Source: an uncultured Ignavibacteriales bacterium (lineage in GTDB: Bacteria > Bacteroidota > Ignavibacteria > Ignavibacteriales > Ignavibacteriaceae). Taken from it: 6,065 bases of DNA. The stretch's first letter is position 1, and every line of letters begins with the position of its first letter. The position numbers were made by a program, and so were the translations under genes. The stretch is from positions 1-6,065 of the forward strand of contig CAJXGP010000144.1 of NCBI GenBank assembly GCA_913053915.1, written 5' to 3'. Shown in pieces: positions 1 through 6,065 of the stretch. The notes under the pieces were generated by a model. That model made no database searches, was not told the DNA's origin, and worked only from the letters and a program-made list of their open reading frames with translations.

Positions 1-722
1 AGATGCTAGGTTATAAATGGAATTTGGTAAGTGATCTCCCCGGAGAATGGTTTGTAAGCGACATTAAAAATGATAATATAATAACCTCTTTATTTAAAAC
101 GGGAGAAGGATTTTCCATAAAACATCTTATTGAAGAACATTCATATAACAAAGTCATTTTCCGGAATGAATATTTCGAAGTATCTGCTGCAATTCTGAAC
201 CACGGAATCCCATCTATTGCTTATAGAGTTAATGAAAGTCCTTCTACCAATATCGATAAAAATAAATTAGATAAAATAGGCTTAATGCCTGGCCCTTGGC
301 TGGAAAAGTTAAAAGACTCAACAACCTGTGAAAATGACACCGTAGAAGTGAACGGGAAAAAGTTGCTTGTGCAGGAATTAAGGGAATTACTATTAATCAA
401 AACAAGAGGTGATTCAATTTCCTACCTTACCGATTTTGGTTATGATAAAAAATCCGTGGGAAATGCCGTTAAGCTTGTGCAAGATTGCGAAACATTGATA
501 TGTGAATCTCAATATGCGAAAGATGATATCGAACTTGCCGAAAAGAATTTTCATTTAACGAGTATACAATCAGCGAGCATTGCAAAAGAGGCACATGCCG
601 GTAAATTAATTTTATTCCACATTTCGGAAAGATATTCCATTGAGAAAGATTATATCCGTATACTAAACGAAACGAAAAGCATCTTTCCGGAAACTTATTT
701 CCCGGGAAATTGGTCAATATAA
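1..722 (+). CDS. RNase Z-like MBL-fold metallo-hydrolase, C-terminal part (5' end outside window)
   Basis: The visible 239 residues match the C-terminal two thirds of the ribonuclease Z branch of the metallo-beta-lactamase fold. Counting from the ATG at 3-5, the signatures are NHGIPSIAYRV (66-76, with a probable metal-site H67), GLMPGPWLEKLKD (93-105, the typical GxxPGPW element), ISYLTD (139-144, an Asp where family members bind metal), CESQY (167-171), HLTS (184-187) and FHISERY (205-211, the final metal-binding His region). The N-terminal HxHxDH motif is absent, and the MLGYKWNLV segment normally follows it. So the gene probably starts about 100 codons upstream, and the ATG at 3-5 is internal. 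The stop is TAA at 720-722. The protein is cytosolic by family. Canonical RNase Z removes the 3' trailer of tRNA precursors, but TDF in place of the usual GDT suggests a divergent subfamily, so the substrate is uncertain. It converges on the minus-strand operon and is probably unrelated to it. Confidence 0.85.
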   Translation, partial: MLGYKWNLVSDLPGEWFVSDIKNDNIITSLFKTGEGFSIKHLIEEHSYNKVIFRNEYFEVSAAILNHGIPSIAYRVNESPSTNIDKNKLDKIGLMPGPWLEKLKDSTTCENDTVEVNGKKLLVQELRELLLIKTRGDSISYLTDFGYDKKSVGNAVKLVQDCETLICESQYAKDDIELAEKNFHLTSIQSASIAKEAHAGKLILFHISERYSIEKDYIRILNETKSIFPETYFPGNWSI

Positions 723-863
723 CTTCAGAACCCCTGACTTACCGTTACGAGGAGCAGTGCAGTAAAGAATCATTGATTTTGTTTTAAAGGATGCCCTCCA
801 CAACTTTCAAACTAACAACCTCTTGCTTTTTGTACAACCTCTATCTGATAAGTATCTAAAAAA
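723..863. other. Intergenic gap between convergent genes
   Basis: These 141 bases separate the stop of the RNase Z-like gene from the stop of the large secreted-protein gene. I found no strong G+C-rich hairpin followed by a T-run on either strand, so no intrinsic terminator can be called. Small features seen are a 9-base direct repeat, ACAACCTCT, at 815-823 and 834-842, and an 8-base palindrome, TTGTACAA, at 830-837. Both are short enough to be chance. No open frame of interest was seen. Confidence 0.6.
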
Positions 864-3800
864 TCATTTTAACAAAATCATCTTCCTTACTTTTACAAAA
901 TCATTCATTTGAAGCCTGTAAAAATACATTCCGCTAAATAAATCCTTGCCGTCGAAGGATACTTTGTAAGTTCCGGCTGGTTGAATTTCATCAACTAAAG
1001 TAGCTATTACTATACCTAAAGTGTTATATACTCTAAGCACCACATGATCCTTTTCAGGCAAAGAGTATTTTATTTCAGTTGTTGGATTAAATGGATTCGG
1101 ATAGTTTTGAGCGAGCGCGTATTCCTTAATTACCGAGACTCCCCGGTAACTTATCTGTTTTATTTTTCTTTTTTGCAACGAGGTGTTTTCATCCGAGTAG
1201 CTTTCCGTTAAGAAATACTTACCTTTAAAATCATTCTCTACGATTAATTTCAATCTCACTTGTTTAGTTCCTATTCCAGACGTATTTACTTGGTAAGATT
1301 GATCAATGCGGCGGTAAGGCATAGCAGTATTATTAAAGGTTATATCATCAAAACCGCCGATTTTCTTTCCGCTTCTTGCAGATACCAATTCTAACTTATA
1401 AGAAATCGATTCATTGTCTTTCAATACTTTATTTGCTTTGAGTGAATCGGTTACACCGTAAATAACGGAGTAATCAAATTTTGAATCGTTCAATAGTGTG
1501 AACGGCTCACTTATTAAATATTTGTTTAGTTCCGTTAAATTATTTATTTCAACCGTATCGGCAGCTTTTACAAATTTTACCGCCTCATTATCAAGCTTTA
1601 TCCTGAGAGAAAAGAAATATCCCACACCGTTTTTAACTACAACTCCACCTCTACCGATATCTAATTTTGATGATGCCGTCGTTTTCTGCAAATCTATACT
1701 GCCGAGGCTTGACGTAGTCCTGAAATAATACGGTGATGTTGTGTTATTAAAAACCAATGCATACATATCGTTCTTTGTTGCTCCGTTGCTAAGTTGTACC
1801 TGCTGCCCGGTTGTATTTAAGTTGTATATAGTCGACAAATGGCTGTCTGTAAACTTAGTAGAGTTATCATAAGCTTCCGTCCAAATAGGGAAATAACCCG
1901 CTTGGTTGTCGGTAATCCTTATATTAGGGGTGCGTACATCGTTACCGAAGTACCAAAAATGGTTATAGTTCGAAGACCTGAAAACCAATATGGCATTGGA
2001 ACCGGGAAAATAATATCCTTGCCAGACAACCCTTGCCGAACCGTCTGCTAATGCAATAATTGAAGGTCTATGATTAAGGGGATAGCTGCCTATTGATATT
2101 GTTTGAGCTGCGCTAAAGTTACTTCCATCAAAGTATAAATATTTTATTGCATTGTTTTCTTCATAAGCAATTTGAAAATTGCCGCCGCTGTTTGCAGCCT
2201 TACTTGCCGCTATTGTAGTGTTTGTAGAATTAGCCGATGTGCCCGGTATGATTGCCGGATAAGTGGTTAAGTAAATTTTACTTGAGTTAAGTGCGGCTTC
2301 AACATAATACAAACCGTTGCCGGCTTTTGTTTCCCAAACAATTGTTGCTGTGTTATATAAGTTCATAGCGATAACAGGGTTTACATTGTTGGAGAAGCTT
2401 TCCGGTGAGGTAAATATATCTAATGAATCGACGAGTTTAAATATCGGGAAATCAAGCTTTTGCTCATCCGTTTCATATTCTTCGGCTTTAATTTTATAAT
2501 TGTTACCGTAGTTTTCCTGGTAAACGATAACAACAACATAAATTTTATAAGCTACGCCGCGGTCATAACCTGTCCAATGTGTATAATCAATTGCCGGAAG
2601 TTTACCCACTCCGCTATCCAAGGGCCGACCGCCGTTCATTATCCGCCAGGTTGTGCCGTTGTCTGTGCTTATCTCGTACCATATATGCCCCATGCTTTCA
2701 TAAACCGAATGCATTGTACCATCCGGTGTGCGTACTATTTTTCTCTGGCTGCCGTTGGAATATGCATTTGCCGCATCCGAGTGCATACTCCCTTTGTAAT
2801 ATGCCGTTCTTGTTGTAGGCGCTGTTACTTCTAAATTATTAATTGTTGTATTTGTTGTTCCGTCGTCCCAATATTGAAATTGCCAGTTTGTGCCGTAAAC
2901 GCCGGTGATTGTCGGATCAACCACAATATTATACTTATCTAGATTATAGTTATAATCAAAAGCATTGAAAGATGTTCCCGAAATTTGATTGCTGTATTCA
3001 ATATTTGGATCAGGCTTTGTCCAAATCACATCATAACTTCCCCCGCTGCCGCCTTCAAGATAGTTGTTTACGGTTAGGGGGTGAGTGGGTTTATAAGAAG
3101 ATTTTACTTCGGTAACAAAACCTTCATTAAATGTAAAATATAGATTTGTATTTTGTGAGTAATTTCCGTTATTCCAATTTCTATATTTATATTTTCTATT
3201 GTTATAGTTATAAATTTCATCAACTATTTGAAATGTATGGTTTTTAAAGGGTTCAAAAAGAATATGATTTCCACTACTATTTATTTGAACAATATTTTCA
3301 TCAACATTCATTGAACCGCCATAATGATCTTCTATATAATTGCCGACTAAAATTGATTTTTTTATTGGAATCACTGCTGCATATATAAATTCCGGGTTAG
3401 AATTACCCAAGGTATTACTACTTGTCCAAACACCAACTGAAATAGTGTCTTTAGAGCGAATTGTTATATAATCACCGATAAAATGATTGTTAACATCCAG
3501 GTTATTAACATCAAAGTTCCCTAAATCAGTCATAAAAAATTCATTACCTCCATCAACGGAAGTTAAAAGTTTAGTATAGACTATATTAGATGTTTTTGTG
3601 TCTAACTGATCATATAAAATATTTATAATCCCATCTTTCGATATTGAAATAGATGGGAAAAATTGCTCGGTACTATCACCGGAAAAATACACCACTTTCT
3701 CTGCACTCCAACTTACTCCTTCATCACTTGAAATAGAAAGCATTATTTTAGCACTCTTTCCTAACCCCTCACCAATATCCGCGTTTTCAGACCAAACCAC

Positions 3801-4718
3801 ATAAATTTTATTTATTTCACCGGTGCCGGAGTTATTTATAGAAATTGAAGGAAAGCTGTTTACCCTAAAGTATTTTCCATTAGGAGATCCAAGTACGGTT
3901 GTGGTTTCGTTATAAATGTTATTTTTATAACCGATTCTTTCGAATTGTGAAATTATTTTATGCAGATTAAATGTATTGCCTCCATCTGTTGATTTTGCAA
4001 TCTTTATCGAAGATGTGTCATTTGACGTTGGATTTACAATATAAACAACGAAAACATTATTATTTCCATCGGTTATAGGAATAGCGCCGGAACACTCAGT
4101 ATCACTTGCCTCACTCACTAAAACCGGTGTTGAAAATGCCGAAATATTTTCATCGTAATAACTCAGTTTAATAGCGGCTGTATTCTCGGAATAAGCTACA
4201 TATAAACGATTATTCAGTTTGTTAACATAAATATATGGTTTATCGAGTTCTATATTCGCAGTTGTAGATTCTACAACTTTCATAGGTGTACTTAACCAAC
4301 TTACACCTCCATCAGTACTTTTATTTACTAAAATTACAGATTTACTATTAACCGTTGCAAGATAAGCGCAATAAATATTGCCCAACGCATCAAAGTCCAG
4401 ACTCGGATCAACGTATTTAGTATAATCACCATAAACCGGTAATTTTAATCCGGTCCAGCTTACTCCCTTGTCATTAGAATAGTATATCCCAATCTTTTCT
4501 TCTGTAAACGATGGCGGTGGAGAGGGGTTTAACATTCTATAGTTTGCTGCGATAACAATATTATTATCATCCAATGGATTTATTGCTACAGCAGGTTCGT
4601 TATTATTTACCAACCCATTATTCCAATCTATACCTGCTTTATATTCTTTTATTAGATTATTATTTTGTCCGTAAATATTGCTTAATAATACAAAGATAAT
4701 TACTATAAACTTCTTCAT
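864..4718 (-). CDS. Secreted BNR/Asp-box beta-propeller protein with T9SS C-terminal sorting domain
   Basis: About 1284 residues counted from the ATG at 4718-4716. Residues 1-17 are a Sec signal peptide (MKK, hydrophobic core, IYG|Q cleavage). Residues 18 to about 455 form a sialidase-like propeller, opening with EPAVAINP and carrying five Asp-box motifs: 81-88, 134-141, 243-250, 330-337 and 387-394. Two related beta modules lie at about 512-543 and 614-642. A second propeller-like region follows from about 645, with one clear Asp-box (STDNGTTW, 684-691). A probable beta-sandwich precedes the T9SS type A sorting domain (1201-1284). The product should cross the inner membrane by Sec and the outer membrane by T9SS, then be attached to the surface or released. 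Asp-boxes mark a fold, not a reaction: I see no RIP motif or arginine triad of true sialidases, so a binding or adhesive role is as likely as a glycosidase. An in-frame ATG at 4724 exists but sits one base from the ribosome binding site. The stop is TGA (864-866). It is second in the operon, after the lipoprotein gene. Confidence 0.88.
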   Translation of the reverse strand: MKKFIVIIFVLLSNIYGQNNNLIKEYKAGIDWNNGLVNNNEPAVAINPLDDNNIVIAANYRMLNPSPPPSFTEEKIGIYYSNDKGVSWTGLKLPVYGDYTKYVDPSLDFDALGNIYCAYLATVNSKSVILVNKSTDGGVSWLSTPMKVVESTTANIELDKPYIYVNKLNNRLYVAYSENTAAIKLSYYDENISAFSTPVLVSEASDTECSGAIPITDGNNNVFVVYIVNPTSNDTSSIKIAKSTDGGNTFNLHKIISQFERIGYKNNIYNETTTVLGSPNGKYFRVNSFPSISINNSGTGEINKIYVVWSENADIGEGLGKSAKIMLSISSDEGVSWSAEKVVYFSGDSTEQFFPSISISKDGIINILYDQLDTKTSNIVYTKLLTSVDGGNEFFMTDLGNFDVNNLDVNNHFIGDYITIRSKDTISVGVWTSSNTLGNSNPEFIYAAVIPIKKSILVGNYIEDHYGGSMNVDENIVQINSSGNHILFEPFKNHTFQIVDEIYNYNNRKYKYRNWNNGNYSQNTNLYFTFNEGFVTEVKSSYKPTHPLTVNNYLEGGSGGSYDVIWTKPDPNIEYSNQISGTSFNAFDYNYNLDKYNIVVDPTITGVYGTNWQFQYWDDGTTNTTINNLEVTAPTTRTAYYKGSMHSDAANAYSNGSQRKIVRTPDGTMHSVYESMGHIWYEISTDNGTTWRIMNGGRPLDSGVGKLPAIDYTHWTGYDRGVAYKIYVVVIVYQENYGNNYKIKAEEYETDEQKLDFPIFKLVDSLDIFTSPESFSNNVNPVIAMNLYNTATIVWETKAGNGLYYVEAALNSSKIYLTTYPAIIPGTSANSTNTTIAASKAANSGGNFQIAYEENNAIKYLYFDGSNFSAAQTISIGSYPLNHRPSIIALADGSARVVWQGYYFPGSNAILVFRSSNYNHFWYFGNDVRTPNIRITDNQAGYFPIWTEAYDNSTKFTDSHLSTIYNLNTTGQQVQLSNGATKNDMYALVFNNTTSPYYFRTTSSLGSIDLQKTTASSKLDIGRGGVVVKNGVGYFFSLRIKLDNEAVKFVKAADTVEINNLTELNKYLISEPFTLLNDSKFDYSVIYGVTDSLKANKVLKDNESISYKLELVSARSGKKIGGFDDITFNNTAMPYRRIDQSYQVNTSGIGTKQVRLKLIVENDFKGKYFLTESYSDENTSLQKRKIKQISYRGVSVIKEYALAQNYPNPFNPTTEIKYSLPEKDHVVLRVYNTLGIVIATLVDEIQPAGTYKVSFDGKDLFSGMYFYRLQMNDFVKVRKMILLK
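867..1118 (-). other. T9SS type A (Por) C-terminal sorting domain
   Basis: This segment encodes the last 84 residues of the large secreted protein. It begins ALAQNYPNPFNPTTEIKYSL and continues with VVLRVYNTLGIVIATLVDE, PAGTYKVSFDG, SGMYFYRLQ and a basic end, VRKMILLK. This order is that of the TIGR04183-type sorting domain, which T9SS recognises and usually removes after outer-membrane translocation. It predicts that the T9SS machinery is encoded elsewhere in the genome. Confidence 0.93.
2793..3185 (-). repeat. Two divergent copies of an InlB-like beta module
   Basis: Residues about 512-543 (YRNWNNG ... TEVKSSYK) and 614-642 (FQYWDDG ... TAPTTRTAYYK) share the pattern aromatic-x-x-W-[ND]-[ND]-G, an N/T-rich stretch, and a terminal [SA]-[SY]-Y-K. 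This resembles InlB B-repeat or bacterial-repeat (Flg_new-like) modules of surface proteins. The roughly 70-residue linker includes the glycine-rich GGSGGS. The pair sits between the two propeller regions and probably acts as a spacer. The family name is inferred by eye. Confidence 0.55.
3537..4478 (-). repeat. Five Asp-box (BNR) motifs of the N-terminal propeller
   Basis: Five copies of the S-x-D-x-G-x-[ST]-[WF] loop occur in the first propeller: SNDKGVSW (81-88), STDGGVSW (134-141), STDGGNTF (243-250), SSDEGVSW (330-337) and SVDGGNEF (387-394, with Glu at the usual Thr/Ser position). The spacing of about 53, 109, 87 and 57 residues suggests one motif per blade, with some blades lacking it. 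Asp-boxes sit at beta-hairpin turns on the propeller edge and are usually structural, not catalytic. Confidence 0.85.
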
Positions 4719-4725
4719 TTTCATT

Positions 4726-4732
4726 CTCCTTT
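4726..4732 (-). promoter_or_regulatory. Shine-Dalgarno site of the BNR/T9SS gene, overlapping the upstream stop codon
   Basis: On the minus strand the sequence reads TTAAAGGAGAATGAAAATG. AAAGGAG lies 7 bases before the ATG at 4718-4716 but only 1 base before the ATG at 4724-4722, so the downstream ATG is the better start. The first bases of the motif belong to the TAA stop (4733-4731) of the upstream lipoprotein gene. This arrangement favours translational coupling by ribosomes finishing the first gene. Confidence 0.8.
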
Positions 4733-6065
4733 AATTTAATGTTCCTTTTAAAATGAGTCCTTTGAAACCAAAACTCTGTTGATCTCTATAGCCTACTATA
4801 AATACCGTTTTATCAAATACCATTATTCCCTTTAATACTCCCGAATCTCTCTCCAGTTCACTGTAATGATACCACTCTTTACCGTTAAAATGTGTAACAT
4901 TGCCGAAATCTCCAGTTACAAATATGTTGTTGGAAGCATAGCCTCTTAGCCGTTCACAATAAAACCCAACATCAATTTGTTCCCAACTATTATTTCTTCT
5001 ACGTGCTGCTCCTCCACCATTGGCTATATAAAGTTCATAGTTGTTCTGAAGCCAAACAGAATTTAGCGGTGGAATTAATTCATCTTCTGTCGGAGATGAT
5101 GATGCTTTTTTTATTAGTATCCATTGCCCGTTTTCAAGGGAATATAGTTCTCCAGGTCTGTAACCTTCAACTGTACCGGCTACAGCATATATAGTATTTT
5201 CATTAATACCGTAAATATCTCTAAATGCCTCACTTGCATGTACATCCATCAAACTCGCTTTACTCCCATCCCAATGAACTATTCTGCCCCGCAGATTACC
5301 AAAATACAAATTATTGCTCGATGTTCCCCAGATAGACGTGTAGTCTGCGTTATCGAATAGAACTTGATCTAGTACTACGGCTTGACCATTAACCGATTTA
5401 GAATCCTTTTGTTCCCATTTATTTCCATCAAAATGATAAACTCCGCCTCCGGCGACCCAAATATCATTTTTGGAGAATCCGAATATAGACTGATTTCCTC
5501 CACGTTTTAAAACCGGACTCCATTCACTTCCATTCCAATGAATTATTCCATATACAGTATCATTAAGCACAATAGTTCCCACCGCGTATACGTTATTCTC
5601 ATCAGTTCCCCAAACATCATCCAACTCGCTTTCGTAGCCGTCGTCGCCTATTGTTATTTCTTTCCAAGTGTAGTTGTTGCTTGTGATCCCGAGGGTTTGG
5701 ACGGTAATAAAATTGCTGCTGTCCTTCACCGCTCCGCTGCTGTCAATTCGCACGGCGTAGTATGTGTATGCTGTATTTAGCTGTAAGCCTTTTCCGTTGT
5801 TGTCGTCTGTTATTGTCGTATCAAGCACTGCATCGCTATATTTACTTACAAGAGTATCAAGCCCGCTTTCTTTTTTGCGTATTAGTTTTATGTCTTTTCC
5901 GGTTTTGCCTGTTCCGCTTTTGGCGGAGTTGTTTGTTGTGGCTACATTCACCGTTATGCTGCGGTATGTTTTATCAACCGTGCTGATTTTTAGTGTGTCT
6001 CTTATTGCCGGCTTCGGCGGCGGTTTTATCACCGGCTCGGTTATGTTACACTTAACAAGTAAAAA
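4731..6065 (-). CDS. Probable lipoprotein with fibronectin type III-like domain and seven propeller repeats (5' end outside window)
   Basis: The frame is open to the right edge. Upstream of a possible GTG start (6032-6030) it continues as FLLVKCNITEP. This looks like the end of a lipoprotein signal peptide, with the acylated Cys encoded at 6050-6048, so the GTG is probably internal. After the Cys come a proline-rich linker (KPPPKP), an FN3-like beta-sandwich (about residues 11-115 from the GTG; landmarks DTTITDDNNG and TAYTYYAVRID), and a repeat region from about 140 to the end. Seven repeats begin with patterns such as VWGTDENNVYAVG and IWGTSSNNLYFG, and most are followed by HWNG/HFDG-like turns. 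The last residues, LILKGTLN, may close a seven-bladed propeller. The protein would be membrane-anchored, in the periplasm or on the cell surface. No catalytic motif is visible, so binding or scaffolding is more likely than catalysis. It is first of the visible operon genes. The Lys before the Cys is atypical for a lipobox, so lipidation is likely but not certain. Confidence 0.82.
   Translation of the reverse strand, partial: FLLVKCNITEPVIKPPPKPAIRDTLKISTVDKTYRSITVNVATTNNSAKSGTGKTGKDIKLIRKKESGLDTLVSKYSDAVLDTTITDDNNGKGLQLNTAYTYYAVRIDSSGAVKDSSNFITVQTLGITSNNYTWKEITIGDDGYESELDDVWGTDENNVYAVGTIVLNDTVYGIIHWNGSEWSPVLKRGGNQSIFGFSKNDIWVAGGGVYHFDGNKWEQKDSKSVNGQAVVLDQVLFDNADYTSIWGTSSNNLYFGNLRGRIVHWDGSKASLMDVHASEAFRDIYGINENTIYAVAGTVEGYRPGELYSLENGQWILIKKASSSPTEDELIPPLNSVWLQNNYELYIANGGGAARRRNNSWEQIDVGFYCERLRGYASNNIFVTGDFGNVTHFNGKEWYHYSELERDSGVLKGIMVFDKTVFIVGYRDQQSFGFKGLILKGTLN
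4737..5615 (-). repeat. Seven propeller-like repeats in the lipoprotein
   Basis: Counted from the GTG codon at 6032, repeat starts fall at about residues 140 (VWGTDENNVYAVG), 183 (IFGFSKNDIWVAG), 234 (IWGTSSNNLYFGN), 273 (IYGINENTIYAVA), 326 (VWLQNNYELYIAN), 362 (LRGYASNNIFVTG) and 403 (IMVFDKTVFIVG). Spacings are 36-53 residues, typical of propeller blades. Turns after the repeats read HWNGSEW, HFDGNKW, HWDGSK, SLENGQW, RRNNSW and HFNGKEW. The last two or three repeats are more degenerate. Confidence 0.75.
5688..6002 (-). other. Fibronectin type III-like domain of the lipoprotein
   Basis: This stretch encodes about 105 residues running from RDTLKIS to the FITVQTLG strand. The order is that of FN3 domains: an early strand (SITVNV), a charged middle strand (IKLIRKKE), the DTTITDDNNG turn, the Y-rich strand TAYTYYAVRID and a final strand before the propeller. 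It lies between the acylated Cys linker and the repeats, so it probably acts as a stalk. The assignment is by pattern only. Confidence 0.65.

Noticed and set aside
469..717. Minus-strand open frame of 82 codons opposite the RNase Z-like gene
   Set aside because: It is antisense to a gene with clear family motifs over the same bases, and it shows no domain of its own.
815..842. Repeat ACAACCTCT and palindrome TTGTACAA between the convergent genes, as a possible terminator or binding site
   Set aside because: Two 9-base copies and one 8-base palindrome in A+T-rich spacer DNA are expected by chance, and no stable stem with a T-run is formed.
860..905. Repeated AAAATCAT words near the end of the large gene
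   Set aside because: Most of this lies in the coding region for the C-terminal NDFVKVRKMILLK, where A+T-rich codons explain the similarity. The copies are short and irregularly spaced.
2460..2834. Plus-strand open frame of 124 codons, Cys-rich and fairly long
   Set aside because: It lies wholly antisense to the well-supported secreted-protein gene, has no recognisable domain, and its Cys/Tyr/Pro-rich composition is what the reverse of a Gly/Thr/Ala-rich frame gives.
864..4718. Calling the large protein an active exo-alpha-sialidase because of its Asp-boxes
   Set aside because: Asp-boxes are structural and occur in many non-sialidase propellers. I could not find an RIP motif, an arginine triad or a Tyr/Glu nucleophile pair.
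5889..5918. SGTGKTGKD in the lipoprotein, resembling a Walker A P-loop
   Set aside because: The motif lacks the Thr/Ser required after GK in GxxxxGK[ST], sits in a predicted extracytoplasmic FN3 loop, and has no other NTPase motif nearby.
5538..5986. Plus-strand open frames with hydrophobic or Cys-rich products opposite the lipoprotein gene
   Set aside because: They are shadows of the FN3/propeller coding frame with no protein family signature; the apparent hydrophobicity comes from reading Asn/Lys/Asp/Thr codons in reverse.

Overview
The window looks like chromosomal DNA from a low-G+C bacterium of the Bacteroidota/Chlorobiota/Ignavibacteriota group, with Ignavibacteria the best guess. The main evidence is the C-terminus of the large minus-strand gene. 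It carries a type IX secretion (T9SS, Por) type A sorting domain opening with NYPNPFNPTTEIKYSLP, a spelling especially common in Ignavibacteria and relatives. The assignment is inferred from protein style, not from a marker gene.

Layout: (1) Positions 1-722, plus strand: the C-terminal part of an RNase Z-like metallo-beta-lactamase-fold hydrolase whose N-terminus lies left of the window. (2) Positions 723-863: a short gap between convergent genes with no clear terminator. (3) Positions 864-4718, minus strand: a secreted protein of about 1284 residues. It has a signal peptide, an N-terminal BNR/Asp-box beta-propeller, two InlB-like beta modules, a second propeller-like region with one more Asp-box, and the T9SS sorting domain. 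(4) Positions 4731-6065, minus strand: a probable lipoprotein with a fibronectin type III-like domain and seven propeller-like repeats. It is open at the right edge, and its true start is outside the window.

The two minus-strand genes form a tight operon, lipoprotein first. The stop codon of the first overlaps the Shine-Dalgarno sequence of the second, and that sequence fits the second in-frame ATG (4718) much better than the first (4724). Both products are predicted to leave the cytoplasm: one as a lipid-anchored repeat protein, the other as a T9SS cargo attached to or released from the surface. A joint surface role is plausible, but no substrate or enzymatic activity can be read from the sequence. 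I see no RNA genes, CRISPR array, insertion sequence or phage genes.
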